DNA of 64,000 nucleotides from Streptomyces sp. 35G-GA-8 (GTDB taxonomy: Bacteria > Actinomycetota > Actinomycetes > Streptomycetales > Streptomycetaceae), in NCBI RefSeq assembly GCF_023534745.1, contig NZ_JAMHJQ010000021.1, positions 1 to 64,000 on the forward strand. Direction: 5' to 3'. Below, piece after piece: positions 17,364 to 27,813 of the stretch. The translations under genes were made by a program, and so were the position numbers. How positions within the stretch are numbered: position 1 is the first letter of the stretch; each line of letters opens with the position of its first letter. The notes beneath the pieces are model-generated. The model searched no databases. It was given only the letters and a program-made list of their open reading frames with translations, and was not told the DNA's origin.

Positions 17364-17924
17364 CTACAGCACATCGCCGTCGCGCCAGTCGAAGATCAGC
17401 GGTGCGTCGCCGCCCGGGGACGCGGATCCCGGCAGCGGCAACCCCGCCGCCGGACGCAGATAGGTGGAGCCCTCCTCCTCCGGCAGCCGGACCACTCCCG
17501 CGGGCCCCAGCGCCTCGATCCGGTGCGGCCAGGGCTGCCAGCCGCGTGCCCGGTAGAGGGGCGCCCCGGCGTCCGACGCGGAGAGCGCCCCGGCGGCGTA
17601 CGCGCCGTCGATCACCCGCTCCAGCGCGGCCATCACCCGGCCGCCCAGCCCGCGTCGGTGCTGGTCGGGCCGTACGCCCACGGCCTCGACATAGCCGATG
17701 CGGTAGGAGCGGCCGTCGTGCAGCACCCGGCGCTGGACCACACTGCCGTGGGCGAGAATCGCGCCGTCCGTGTCCTGTACGAGGGCGTGCACACCGCCGA
17801 GCCCGTGGTCCCAGTCCTCGTCGGAGAACCCGCCCCGGAAGGCGGCGTCCAACAGGGCCCGGATACGGGTGAGTTCGGCCGGCGAGAGCTCGAAGGTGTG
17901 GGCGGTGCGCAGGGATTCCGTCAT
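17364..17924 (-). CDS. GNAT acetyltransferase resembling aminoglycoside 2'-N-acetyltransferase AAC(2')-I
   Basis: From the ATG at 17924 (a GTG three codons earlier is possible) the product has 186 residues. Block by block it follows mycobacterial AAC(2')-Ic as I remember it: WDHGLGGVHALV for WEHTLGGMHALI, ILAHGSVVQRRV for IIAHAAVIQRRL, GYVEAVGVRPDQHRRGLGGRV (acetyl-CoA loop), GAYAAGALSASDAGAPLYRARGW, and the terminus FDWRDGDVL for CDWRAGDVW. That family acetylates the 2' amino group of aminoglycosides and may have a housekeeping role. Resistance activity is not demonstrated here. It is a lone gene between a small protein and the proline catabolic operon. Confidence 0.82.
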   Translation of the reverse strand: MTESLRTAHTFELSPAELTRIRALLDAAFRGGFSDEDWDHGLGGVHALVQDTDGAILAHGSVVQRRVLHDGRSYRIGYVEAVGVRPDQHRRGLGGRVMAALERVIDGAYAAGALSASDAGAPLYRARGWQPWPHRIEALGPAGVVRLPEEEGSTYLRPAAGLPLPGSASPGGDAPLIFDWRDGDVL

Positions 17925-17981
17925 GGGCGCCACTCTCTCAGGAGGACGGCGCTCCGGGGTATGGAGGCCCCGGGCATGGAG

Positions 17982-18024
17982 CCGCCCCCGTACCGGCGAT
18001 GGGGGGCGGCCGGTACGGGGGCGG
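17982..18024 (-). terminator. Terminator downstream of pruA
   Basis: CCGCCCCCGTACCGG and CCGGTACGGGGGCGG form a perfect 15-bp stem with a 13-nt loop, 23 nt after the pruA stop. Confidence 0.85.
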
Positions 18025-18047
18025 AGTGGGTGGGATATGACGAACCG

Positions 18048-19679
18048 TCAGCCCATGTGCGGGTAGCGGTAGTCCGTCGGCGGGACCAGCGTCTCCTTGA
18101 TGGCGCGGGTCAGCGTCCAGCGCATCAGGTTCTGCGGGGCGCCCGCCTTGTCGTTGGTGCCGGACGCGCGGCCACCGCCGAAGGGCTGCTGGCCGACGAC
18201 GGCGCCCGTCGACTTGTCGTTGATGTAGAAGTTGCCCGCCGCGTAACGCAGCTTCTCCATCGCGTCGGCCGCGGCGGCGCGGTCACCGGCGATGATCGAG
18301 CCCGTCAGGGCGTACGCCGAGACGGACTCCATCTGGGCGAGCACCGTCTCGTAGTCGGCGTCGTCGTAGACGTGCACGGCGAGGATCGGGCCGAAGTACT
18401 CGGTCGTGAAGACCTCGTTCTCGGGGTCGGTGCAGGCGATGACGGTCGGCCGGACGAAGTAGCCGACGGAGTCGTCGTACGTACCGCCCGCGACGATCGT
18501 GCAGGTCGGGTCGGCGGCGGCGCGGTCGATGGCGGCCTTGTTCTTGGCGAAGGCGCGCTCGTCGATGACGGCGCCGATGAAGTTCGACAGATCGGTGACA
18601 TCGCCCATGGCGATCCCGTCGACCTCGGCCGCGAACTCCTCCTTGAACCCGTCGTTCCAGATCGACGCCGGGACATAGGCGCGCGAGGAGGCGGAGCACT
18701 TCTGGCCCTGGTACTCGAACGAGCCCCGGGTCAGCGCCGTCTTGAGGACCGCGCGGTCGGCGCTCGGGTGGGCGACGACGAAGTCCTTGCCGCCGGTCTC
18801 GCCGACGATCCGCGGGTAGGAGCGGTACGTCTCGATGTTGTTGCCGACGGTCTTCCACAGGTGCTGGAAGGTCCTGGTCGAACCGGTGAAGTGGATGCCG
18901 GCCAGGTCGCGGTGGTTCAGGGCCACCTCGGAGACGGCGATGCCGTCGCCCGTCACCAGGTTGATGACGCCCTTGGGCAGGCCGGCCTCCTCCAGCAGCT
19001 CCATCAGCAGCACGGCCGCGAGGGTCTGGGTCGGGGACGGCTTCCAGACCACGACATTGCCCATGAGCGCGGGCGCGGTCGGCAGATTGCCCGCGATCGC
19101 CGTGAAGTTGAACGGCGTGATCGCGTAGACGAAGCCTTCGAGCGGCCGGTGGTCGAGCCGGTTCCAGACGCCGGGCGAGTTGGCCGGCGGCTGCTCGGCG
19201 AGCAGATCACGGGCGTACTTGACGTTGAAGCGCCAGAAGTCGACCAGCTCGCAGGGGGTGTCGATCTCGGCCTGCTGGGCGGTCTTCGACTGACCGAGCA
19301 TGGTCGCGGCGGCCAGCGTCTCGCGCCACGGTCCGGCGAGCAGTTCGGCGGCGCGCAGGATGATCGCGGCGCGGTCGTCGAAGGACATGGCACGCCAGCC
19401 GGGTGCGGCGGCCAGGGCCGCGTCGATCGCGTCACGGGCGTCCTGCTGGGTGGCACCGGCGAACGTACCGAGCACGGCCCGGTGGTTGTGCGGCTGTACG
19501 ACGTCGACGCGCTCGCCCCCGCCCATCCGCTTCTCGCCGCCGATCGTCATCGGCAGGTCGACGGGGTTCTCGGCCAGCTCCTTGAGCTTGACCTCAAGAC
19601 GGGCCAGCTCCGGGGAGCCCGGGGCGTAGCCGTGCACCGGCTCGTTGACCGGCGCGGGAACCTGGGTCACAGCGTCCAT
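18048..19679 (-). CDS. pruA: L-glutamate gamma-semialdehyde (1-pyrroline-5-carboxylate) dehydrogenase
   Basis: This 543-residue aldehyde dehydrogenase oxidises glutamate semialdehyde to glutamate with NAD, the second step of proline degradation. Signature regions are the NAD loop TGSTRTFQHLWKTVG, the general-base segment RIVGETGGKDFVVAH, the catalytic Cys in YQGQKCSASSRAYVP, and the C-terminal PFGGGRASGTNDKAGAPQNLMRW, which distinguishes P5C dehydrogenases. Length matches the stand-alone (non-PutA) enzyme. It starts 57 nt after the proline dehydrogenase stop, so the two form one operon ended by the hairpin at 17982-18024. Confidence 0.96.
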   Translation of the reverse strand: MDAVTQVPAPVNEPVHGYAPGSPELARLEVKLKELAENPVDLPMTIGGEKRMGGGERVDVVQPHNHRAVLGTFAGATQQDARDAIDAALAAAPGWRAMSFDDRAAIILRAAELLAGPWRETLAAATMLGQSKTAQQAEIDTPCELVDFWRFNVKYARDLLAEQPPANSPGVWNRLDHRPLEGFVYAITPFNFTAIAGNLPTAPALMGNVVVWKPSPTQTLAAVLLMELLEEAGLPKGVINLVTGDGIAVSEVALNHRDLAGIHFTGSTRTFQHLWKTVGNNIETYRSYPRIVGETGGKDFVVAHPSADRAVLKTALTRGSFEYQGQKCSASSRAYVPASIWNDGFKEEFAAEVDGIAMGDVTDLSNFIGAVIDERAFAKNKAAIDRAAADPTCTIVAGGTYDDSVGYFVRPTVIACTDPENEVFTTEYFGPILAVHVYDDADYETVLAQMESVSAYALTGSIIAGDRAAAADAMEKLRYAAGNFYINDKSTGAVVGQQPFGGGRASGTNDKAGAPQNLMRWTLTRAIKETLVPPTDYRYPHMG

Positions 19680-19736
19680 GGGTGCCGAATCTCCTTCATC
19701 AGTGGGTCGGGGGCGGTCGGTTTCGGTGGCGGCGGC

Positions 19737-20663
19737 TCAGCCGCGGCTGACCAGCGAACGCAGGAAGAACGCGAGGTTGGCGGGGCGCTCGGCGAGGCGG
19801 CGCATGAAATACCCGTACCAGTCGGTGCCGTACGCGATGTAGACACGCATCCGGTGTCCCTCGGCGGCCAGCCGGTCCTGCTCGGCCTCCCGGATGCCGT
19901 ACAGCATCTGGAACTCGTACTCATCGAGCTTACGTCCGGCGCGGCGGGCGAGGCTCTGGGCGATCGCGATGACGCGCGGGTCGTGGGAGCCCACCATCGG
20001 GTAGCCGCCGCCGTTCATCAGGATCTTGAGGCAGCGGACATAGGCCCGGTCGACCTCTCTCTTGTCCTGGTACGCGACGGACGCGGGCTCCTTGTAGGCG
20101 CCCTTGACGAGCCGCACGCGCGAGCCGGCCTCGGCGAGGACCCGGCAGTCCTCCTCGGTGCGGAAGAGGTACGACTGGACGACCGCGCCGGTCGCCGGGA
20201 AGCGCTCGCGCAGCTCGCTGTGGATGGCGAGCGTCGAGTCGATGGTGGTGTGGTCCTCCATGTCGAGGGTGACCGTGGTGCCGATCTCGGCGGCGGCCTC
20301 GACGACGGCGGTGACGTTCTTCAGCGCGAGGTCGTGTCCGCCGGGCAGCGCCTGGCCGAAGGAGGAGAGCTTGACCGACATCTCGGCACGTACGCCCAGC
20401 TCAAGCGGGGTGAGGGCGTCGATCAGCCGCAGATACGCGTCCCGGGCGGCCAGCGCCTCGGTCGGGTCGGTGATGTCCTCGCCGAGGACATCGAGGGTGA
20501 CCTCCAGACCGCGGCCCGCCATGTCCTGGATCACGGGGACCGTCTCCTCGACCGACTCACCGGCGATGAAACGGTTCACCACGGGCTTGGTGACCGGCGC
20601 GGCCGAGACGACGCGGCGCATTCTGTCGCTCCGCGACGCGGCAAGGATCACGGGACCCAGCAC
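19737..20663 (-). CDS. pruB: Proline dehydrogenase (FAD-dependent, monofunctional)
   Basis: The GTG at 20663 follows GGAGG at 6 nt and gives 308 residues, the usual length of monofunctional PRODH. The beta/alpha barrel contains VTLDMEDHTTIDSTL, VVQSYLFRTEEDCRVLAEAG, RLVKGAYKEP (flavin and substrate contacts), EFQMLYGIREAEQDRL, and the terminal YGTDWYGYFMRRLAERPAN with the substrate Arg pair. It oxidises proline to pyrroline-5-carboxylate, passing electrons to the respiratory chain, and pruA next to it completes the pathway. A PucR-type regulator is divergently encoded 191 nt away, with inverted repeats in the gap. Confidence 0.95.
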   Translation of the reverse strand: MLGPVILAASRSDRMRRVVSAAPVTKPVVNRFIAGESVEETVPVIQDMAGRGLEVTLDVLGEDITDPTEALAARDAYLRLIDALTPLELGVRAEMSVKLSSFGQALPGGHDLALKNVTAVVEAAAEIGTTVTLDMEDHTTIDSTLAIHSELRERFPATGAVVQSYLFRTEEDCRVLAEAGSRVRLVKGAYKEPASVAYQDKREVDRAYVRCLKILMNGGGYPMVGSHDPRVIAIAQSLARRAGRKLDEYEFQMLYGIREAEQDRLAAEGHRMRVYIAYGTDWYGYFMRRLAERPANLAFFLRSLVSRG

Positions 20664-20764
20664 GGGGCACCTCCACGGGTGAGATCGAGAGAGCCGTAAC
20701 CGAACATCCGCCAAACAGAAACGATCAGTTCAGTACGGCAAGGAGAACCACTGTGAAACCTAAA

Positions 20765-20833
20765 GATCGGGCCGATCCTCTGCCATCGACACCTGTCACG
20801 CATCCGTGGCCCGGATCTCAGACATCTGTCTGA
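20765..20833. promoter_or_regulatory. Inverted repeats between pruB and the PucR regulator
   Basis: TCAGACATCTGTCTGA (20818-20833) is a perfect 16-nt inverted repeat ending 21 nt before the regulator's GTG. GATCGG-G-CCGATC (20765-20777) is a second perfect repeat near the middle of the divergent region. Together they are good candidates for the PucR-type activator binding sites controlling pruBA and the regulator itself. Confidence 0.5.
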
Positions 20834-20854
20834 AAGCGGTGGGAGAATGTCCGA

Positions 20855-22093
20855 GTGAAGGACGATTATCAGGAGCTGGTCGACGAGATCTCGGCGCTGC
20901 TCGGTGTCCCCGCGACGCTGGAGAACCGGGACTTCGGACTGATCGCCTTCGGCGCGCACGACAGCGACGACGACACGGCCATGGACCCGGTCAGGACGCG
21001 CTCGATCCTGACCAGGAAGTCCACCCCGGCGGTCCGCGCCTGGTTCGAGGGCTTCGGTATCACCCGCGCGACGGAACCGGTCAGGATCCCCGCCGCGCCG
21101 GACGCGGGGGTCTTCCGTGGCCGGATCTGTCTGCCCGTACGGCACCGGGGCACGGTGCTCGGTTACGTCTGGCTGCTCGACGACTCCGACCCGGGCCCGA
21201 GCGCCTCCCGGCTCGCGGCGGCCATGGAGGTGACCTCACGGATCGGCGATCTGCTCGCGGACGAGGTGCGGGCGGGCGCGGATCTGGCCCGCGAGCTGCG
21301 CGCCGTACTGACGGCGGAGCCCGGCTGGCAGCGGGACATGGCGCTGGCGGCACTGCGGGCGGCGCTGGGGCCGAGCGCGGACGGATCGCATGTGGTGCTC
21401 TGTGTGGCGCCCTGGCGCGGCGAGGAGCCACGGGTACGGGCGGTGCCGGGGACGGCGGCGCTGTGCACACTGCCGTACGGAGCGGTGGCCGGGGGCGGCC
21501 GGGCGAACGGCCCGGCGAACGGGCGCCCGAACGGCTCCTCGACCGGCCCGATCACCCGCCCGGCGGCCGGCTCGGTGAACGGCTCGGGCGAGGCGGACAC
21601 GCTCGCCCTGCTCGTACGGCTCCGCTCGCCGGACGCGCTCGCGCCCGTCCTCACGGCCGTCGCCCGGCTGCGGGAGGAGGCGGGCCCGGGGGCCGCCGCC
21701 GGTGCCTGCGCGCCCCGCCGCGGTCTGGCCGAGCTGCCCGCGGCCTGGCAGGAGGCGGTGTCGGCGGCCCGCGCCTCGGTCGCCCAGCCCCGGTTCGGCG
21801 CGGTGGCGCGCTGGACGTCCATCGGCGCGTACCGTCTGCTGACCGCGCTCCCCACCGAGCCCGACCCCGTGATCCGGCCGCTGCTCGACCCCGTACACAC
21901 CGAACTGGCCCACACCGCCGAGGTGTTCCTCGACCATGCGGGCCAGGCGGGACGTACGGCCTCGGCGCTCGGCATCCACCGTCAGACGCTCTACTACCGG
22001 CTCTCCCGGATCGAACAGCTGACGGGTCTGGACCTGGACGACGGCGAGGACCGGCTGCTGCTCCATATGGCCCTGAAGGCGACCCGGCTGTGA
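20855..22093 (+). CDS. PucR family transcriptional regulator, probable regulator of proline catabolism
   Basis: The 412-residue product begins at a GTG. The central part (about 100-330) lacks strong motifs and holds a low-complexity Asn-Gly-Arg-Pro linker near 210-235. The last 60 residues are the PucR/CdaR-type helix-turn-helix: [38 protein letters not shown] (residues about 356-393). In Streptomyces and relatives, such regulators divergent from pruB activate it in response to proline. The low-complexity linker shows the region tolerates variation. The position makes this role likely but it is not proven from sequence. Confidence 0.88.
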   Translation: MKDDYQELVDEISALLGVPATLENRDFGLIAFGAHDSDDDTAMDPVRTRSILTRKSTPAVRAWFEGFGITRATEPVRIPAAPDAGVFRGRICLPVRHRGTVLGYVWLLDDSDPGPSASRLAAAMEVTSRIGDLLADEVRAGADLARELRAVLTAEPGWQRDMALAALRAALGPSADGSHVVLCVAPWRGEEPRVRAVPGTAALCTLPYGAVAGGGRANGPANGRPNGSSTGPITRPAAGSVNGSGEADTLALLVRLRSPDALAPVLTAVARLREEAGPGAAAGACAPRRGLAELPAAWQEAVSAARASVAQPRFGAVARWTSIGAYRLLTALPTEPDPVIRPLLDPVHTELAHTAEVFLDHAGQAGRTASALGIHRQTLYYRLSRIEQLTGLDLDDGEDRLLLHMALKATRL

Positions 22094-22119
22094 CCTCCGG
22101 TTCGCCTCCGGACCCGCTG

Positions 22120-22143
22120 GGTCCTGTCCGGCCGGACAGGACC
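22120..22143. terminator. Perfect 24-nt palindrome between convergent pucR-type gene and serA
   Basis: The half-site GGTCCTGTCCGG is followed directly by its complement, reaching the first base of the serA stop codon. With a CCGG turn it forms a 10-bp stem usable in both directions. Its symmetry would also allow protein binding. Confidence 0.75.
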
Positions 22144-23735
22144 TAGTCGGTCAGATCCACCGAGCGCGCCGAGGCAGCGCCGATCTCCTCCGAGATCTCC
22201 GCCAGCACGGCCGGCGGTACGTTGTCGTCGACGGTGAGCACGACCAGCGCCTCGCCGCCCTCCTCCGCACGCGAGACCTGCATCCCCGCGATATTGAGCC
22301 CGGCCTCGCCGAGGATCCGGCCGACCGTGCCGACCACGCCGGGGCGGTCCTCGTAGCGCAGCACGATCATGTGCTCGGCCAGCGCCAGCTCCACGTCGTA
22401 GTCACCGATCGCGACGATCTTCTGGAGGTGCTTGGGCCCGGCCAGCGTGCCGGAGACCGAGACCTCCTCGCCACCGGAGAGCGTGCCGCGCACGGTCACC
22501 ACATTGCGGTGGTTCGGGGACTCGCTTGACGTGGTCAGCCTGACCTCGACGCCACGCTCCTGCGCGAACAGCGGGGCGTTGACATACGACACGGTCTCGG
22601 CGACGACATCCTCGAACACGCCCTTGAGCGCGGAGAGTTCGAGCACCTTCACATCGTGCTGGGTGATCTCGCCGTACACCTCGACATCGAGCCGGACCGC
22701 GACCTCGCCCGCGAGCGCGGTGAAGATCCGGCCGAGCTTCTCGGCGAGCGGCAGCCCCGGGCGTACGTCCTCGGCGATGACCCCGCCCTGGACGTTCACG
22801 GCGTCCGGCACCAGCTCGCCCGCGAGCGCGAGCCGTACCGACCTGGCGACCGCGATGCCCGCCTTCTCCTGCGCCTCGTCGGTGGACGCGCCGAGGTGCG
22901 GGGTGCAGACGACCTGGTCGAACTGGAACAGCGGGGAGTCCGTGCAGGGCTCCTTGGAGTACACGTCCAGACCGGCGCCGGCCACCCGGCCCTCCTTGAG
23001 CGCGGAGGCGAGCGCCTCCTCGTCCACGATCCCGCCGCGCGCGGCGTTGACGATCCGCACCGTCGGCTTCACCTTGTGCAGCGCCTCGTCGCCGATCAGC
23101 CCCAGCGTCTCGGGGGTCTTCGGCAGATGCACGGTGATGAAGTCCGACACCTCGAGCAGCTCGTCGAGCGTCAGCAGCTTGACGCCCATCTGCGCGGCGC
23201 GGGCGGGCTGCACATAGGGGTCGTACGCGACGATCTTCATCCCGAACGCGGACATGCGCTGGGCGACCAGCACGCCGATGCGGCCGAGGCCGACGACGCC
23301 GAGCGTCTTCTCGCTCAGCTCGACGCCGGTGTACTTGGAGCGCTTCCACTCGCCGTTCTTGAGGGCGGTATTGGCCTGCGGGATATGGCGCGCGGTGGCG
23401 ACCAGCAGACCGCAGGCCAGCTCGGCGGCCGTGACGATGTTCGAGGTCGGCGCGTTGACGACCATCACGCCGGCCTTGGTGGCGGCGGAGACGTCCACGT
23501 TGTCGAGGCCGACGCCGGCGCGGGCGACCACCCTCAGCTTGGCCGCGGCGGCGATCGCCTCCGCGTCGACCTTGGTCGCGGAGCGGACCAGGATCGCGTC
23601 CACGTCGGCGATGGCGGGCAGCAGCTCCGCGCGGTCGGCGCCGTTGCAGTGCCGGATCTCGAAGTCCGGACCGAGCGCGTCGACGGTGGCGGGCGAAAGC
23701 TCTTCAGCGATGAGTACGACAGGTTTCGAGCTCAC
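22143..23735 (-). CDS. serA: D-3-phosphoglycerate dehydrogenase
   Basis: The GTG at 23735, with GAGG 7 nt upstream, gives 530 residues, the long actinobacterial SerA form. It carries the NAD motif VGLGRIGVLVAQRM (about 145-158), the catalytic Arg in NAARGGIVDEEAL, Glu in the following strand, and His in CTPHLGAS. An intervening ASB domain and a C-terminal ACT domain (DRPGVVGTVGRILGEAGLNIAGMQ) form the serine feedback site. It catalyses the first committed step of serine synthesis. It lies downstream of ilvC on the same strand but behind a strong terminator, so it is probably independently expressed. Confidence 0.97.
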   Translation of the reverse strand: MSSKPVVLIAEELSPATVDALGPDFEIRHCNGADRAELLPAIADVDAILVRSATKVDAEAIAAAAKLRVVARAGVGLDNVDVSAATKAGVMVVNAPTSNIVTAAELACGLLVATARHIPQANTALKNGEWKRSKYTGVELSEKTLGVVGLGRIGVLVAQRMSAFGMKIVAYDPYVQPARAAQMGVKLLTLDELLEVSDFITVHLPKTPETLGLIGDEALHKVKPTVRIVNAARGGIVDEEALASALKEGRVAGAGLDVYSKEPCTDSPLFQFDQVVCTPHLGASTDEAQEKAGIAVARSVRLALAGELVPDAVNVQGGVIAEDVRPGLPLAEKLGRIFTALAGEVAVRLDVEVYGEITQHDVKVLELSALKGVFEDVVAETVSYVNAPLFAQERGVEVRLTTSSESPNHRNVVTVRGTLSGGEEVSVSGTLAGPKHLQKIVAIGDYDVELALAEHMIVLRYEDRPGVVGTVGRILGEAGLNIAGMQVSRAEEGGEALVVLTVDDNVPPAVLAEISEEIGAASARSVDLTD

Positions 23736-23928
23736 GTGAGTCCTCACAAGTCCCATAGCGGACGGCCGTCCCGACGGCCGCATGCGGTGGAGGGTTCTGG
23801 CCGCGTGGAAGACGCACGACGCTGTGGGCCTGACGCGTATGTGCTGTGCAGTCTAGTGCTGTCACCGGGCCGTTTTCCGCCCTGGCGGAAGGATCACCCG
23901 TACGTGCGGTCCCGCGTCGGCGTTCCGT

Positions 23929-23967
23929 GCGGACGGCCCCGGCTCATCCCTGGCCGGGGCCGTCCGC
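23929..23967 (-). terminator. Terminator downstream of ilvC
   Basis: GCGGACGGCCCCGG and CCGGGGCCGTCCGC form a perfect 14-bp stem with an 11-nt loop starting 8 nt after the ilvC stop. Confidence 0.85.
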
Positions 23968-23975
23968 GCGCGGTG

Positions 23976-25666
<1,691 letters not shown>

Positions 25667-25710
25667 GTCTCGGTCTCTTCTCTCGGTCTCTCGTGCTCTC
25701 GTTCCGCGGC

Positions 25711-27576
25711 TCAGTCGTCCGCGCCGTCGCCGAAGTCGGGGCGGACGCCCAGAGCGGCCATGACCTCGTCGTTCGAGGTGCCCGCGGCGACCATCGGCCA
25801 CACCTGGGCGTCCTCGTGGACGATGAAGTCGACCACGACGGGGCGGTCGTTGATGGCGTTGGCCTTGGCGATCACCGCGTCCAGCTCGTCCGGGGACTCG
25901 CAGCGCATCGCGACACAGCCCATGGCCTCGGAGAGCTTGACGAAGTCCGGGACGCGGGTGCCGCCGCTGGGGCCTTCGGCCGTGTCCTGTCCTGAGTGCA
26001 GCACGGTGTTGGAGTAGCGCTGGTTGTAGAAGAGGGTCTGCCACTGGCGGACCATGCCCAGCGCGCCGTTGTTGATGATCGCGACCTTGATCGGGATGTT
26101 GTTGAGCGCGCAGGTGGTGAGTTCCTGGTTGGTCATCTGGAAGCAGCCGTCGCCGTCGATGGCCCAGACCGTGCGGTCCGGCTGCCCCGCCTTGGCGCCC
26201 ATGGCGGCCGGCACGGCGTATCCCATGGTCCCGGCGCCGCCGGAGTTCAGCCAGGTGGCGGGCTTCTCGTACTCGATGAAGTGCGCGGCCCACATCTGGT
26301 GCTGGCCGACGCCCGCCGCGTAGATGGTGTCGTCGGGGGCGAGTTGGCCGATGCGCTGGATGACCTGCTGCGGCGAGAGGGTGCCGTCCCCCGGCTGGTC
26401 GTAGCCGAGGGGGTAGGTCTCGCGCCAGCGGTTGAGGTCCTGCCACCAGGCGGAGTATCCCGTCCGGGCGGCCTCGCCGACGTGGCCCTCGGTGTGCTCG
26501 GACTGGACGGCCTGGACCAGATCGGCCAGGACCTCGCGGGCGTCCCCGACGATCGGCACGTCCGCGGTGCGGTTCTTGCCGATCTCGGCCGGGTCGATAT
26601 CGGCGTGGACGATCTTGGCGTACGGCGCGAAGCTGTCCAGCTTGCCGGTGACGCGGTCGTCGAAACGGGCTCCGAGGGCGACGATCAGGTCGGCCTTCTG
26701 CAGCGCGGTGACGGCGGTGACCGATCCGTGCATGCCCGGCATTCCCACGTGCAGCGGGTGGCTGTCGGGGAACGCGCCCAGCGCCATCAGGGTGGTGGTG
26801 ACGGGGGCGCCGGTGAGCTCGGCGAGGACCTTCAGCTCGGCGGTGGCGCCGGCCTTGAGGACGCCGCCGCCGACGTACAGCACCGGGCGCCTGGCCTGGG
26901 TGATCAGCTTGGCGGCCTCGCGGATCTGCTTGGCGTGCGGCTTGGTCACCGGGCGGTAGCCGGGCAGGTCGTGGGTGGGCGGCCAGCTGAAGGTCGTCTC
27001 CGCCTGGAGCGCGTCCTTCGCGATGTCCACCAGGACCGGTCCCGGGCGCCCGGTGGAGGCGATGTGGAAGGCCTCCGCGATGGTGCGCGGGATGTCCTCG
27101 GCCTTGGTGACCAGGAAGTTGTGCTTGGTGATCGGCATGGTGATGCCGCAGATGTCCGCCTCCTGGAAGGCGTCCGTCCCGATGGCCTTGCTCGCCACCT
27201 GGCCGGTGATCGCGACCATCGGCACGGAGTCCATGTGCGCGTCGGCGATCGGGGTGACCAGGTTGGTGGCGCCGGGGCCCGAGGTGGCCATGCAGACGCC
27301 CACCTTGCCGGTGGCCTGGGCGTAGCCCTCGGCCGCGTGGCCCGCGCCCTGCTCGTGGCGGACGAGGATATGGCGGACCCGGGTGGAGTCCATCATCGGG
27401 TCGTACGCGGGGAGGATGGCGCCGCCGGGGATGCCGAATACCGTGTCGGCCCCCACTTCCTCAAGAGAGCGGACGAGGGACTGCGCGCCCGTGACGTGCT
27501 CAACGGAGGCGGGGGACGGTCCGCCGTTACGGGCCCGCGGCTGCGGATGGTGGGCCCCGGTGGCCTGCTCGGTCAT
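25711..27576 (-). CDS. ilvB: Acetolactate synthase large (catalytic) subunit
   Basis: I use the ATG at 27576 (621 residues) because the AGAAGAGA ribosome site fits it better than the ATG two codons earlier at 27582. The thiamine diphosphate enzyme shows the catalytic Glu in [28 protein letters not shown] domain residues in [22 protein letters not shown], and the TPP-binding motif [17 protein letters not shown]. It condenses two pyruvates, or pyruvate with 2-oxobutyrate, to begin valine, leucine and isoleucine synthesis. It is the first gene of the ilvBN(C) unit and is governed by the attenuator upstream. Confidence 0.97.
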   Translation of the reverse strand: MTEQATGAHHPQPRARNGGPSPASVEHVTGAQSLVRSLEEVGADTVFGIPGGAILPAYDPMMDSTRVRHILVRHEQGAGHAAEGYAQATGKVGVCMATSGPGATNLVTPIADAHMDSVPMVAITGQVASKAIGTDAFQEADICGITMPITKHNFLVTKAEDIPRTIAEAFHIASTGRPGPVLVDIAKDALQAETTFSWPPTHDLPGYRPVTKPHAKQIREAAKLITQARRPVLYVGGGVLKAGATAELKVLAELTGAPVTTTLMALGAFPDSHPLHVGMPGMHGSVTAVTALQKADLIVALGARFDDRVTGKLDSFAPYAKIVHADIDPAEIGKNRTADVPIVGDAREVLADLVQAVQSEHTEGHVGEAARTGYSAWWQDLNRWRETYPLGYDQPGDGTLSPQQVIQRIGQLAPDDTIYAAGVGQHQMWAAHFIEYEKPATWLNSGGAGTMGYAVPAAMGAKAGQPDRTVWAIDGDGCFQMTNQELTTCALNNIPIKVAIINNGALGMVRQWQTLFYNQRYSNTVLHSGQDTAEGPSGGTRVPDFVKLSEAMGCVAMRCESPDELDAVIAKANAINDRPVVVDFIVHEDAQVWPMVAAGTSNDEVMAALGVRPDFGDGADD

Positions 27577-27638
27577 CGGCATTCTCTTCTCGAAGAGGCT
27601 GAGGGTTTTTGCGAGGGTTTGGGGTGTGCCGGTGCAAC

Positions 27639-27672
27639 AAAAAACCCCTCGTGCCGTGAGGCAAGCGAGGGG
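27639..27672 (-). terminator. ilvB attenuator terminator
   Basis: On the minus strand CCCCTCG pairs with CGAGGGG, with an inner TGCC/GGCA pairing and TCAC loop, followed by six T. It stands between the leader peptide and ilvB and is the classic intrinsic terminator of a ribosome-mediated attenuator. Confidence 0.9.
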
Positions 27673-27713
27673 AGCGCGTCGGTGTGGTCTGCGGAGCGGT
27701 TCGATGCTCTGCT

Positions 27714-27755
27714 TCAGCCGACGCGCTTTCCAAGTACGAGAATTCGGGTGCGCAT
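27714..27755 (-). CDS. ilvB leader peptide
   Basis: The frame encodes [13 protein letters not shown], with consecutive Ile-Leu-Val-Leu codons that sense all three branched-chain aminoacyl-tRNAs. It matches the conserved actinobacterial ilvB leader peptide that I know. Stalling here would prevent the terminator at 27639-27672. The predicted transcription start is within a few bases of the ATG, so it may be translated from a leaderless message. Confidence 0.9.
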   Translation of the reverse strand: MRTRILVLGKRVG

Positions 27756-27762
27756 GGCACTG

Positions 27763-27792
27763 ACCCTCCCTCCGGCGCGCCATGGCTGTCAA
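27763..27792 (-). promoter_or_regulatory. Promoter of the ilvB operon
   Basis: A consensus TTGACA (27792 to 27787) is followed 18 nt later by GAGGGT (27768 to 27763), which keeps the A at position 2 and T at position 6 of a -10 box. It lies just outside the 3' end of the upstream GGDEF gene. Confidence 0.6.
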
Positions 27793-27813
27793 GCGGGTGG
27801 GACGGGAGTCTCA

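Noticed and set aside
25667-26446. N-terminal extension of the ilvN frame
   Set aside because: It is the out-of-frame shadow of ilvB; the ACT domain begins exactly at the ATG at 25666.
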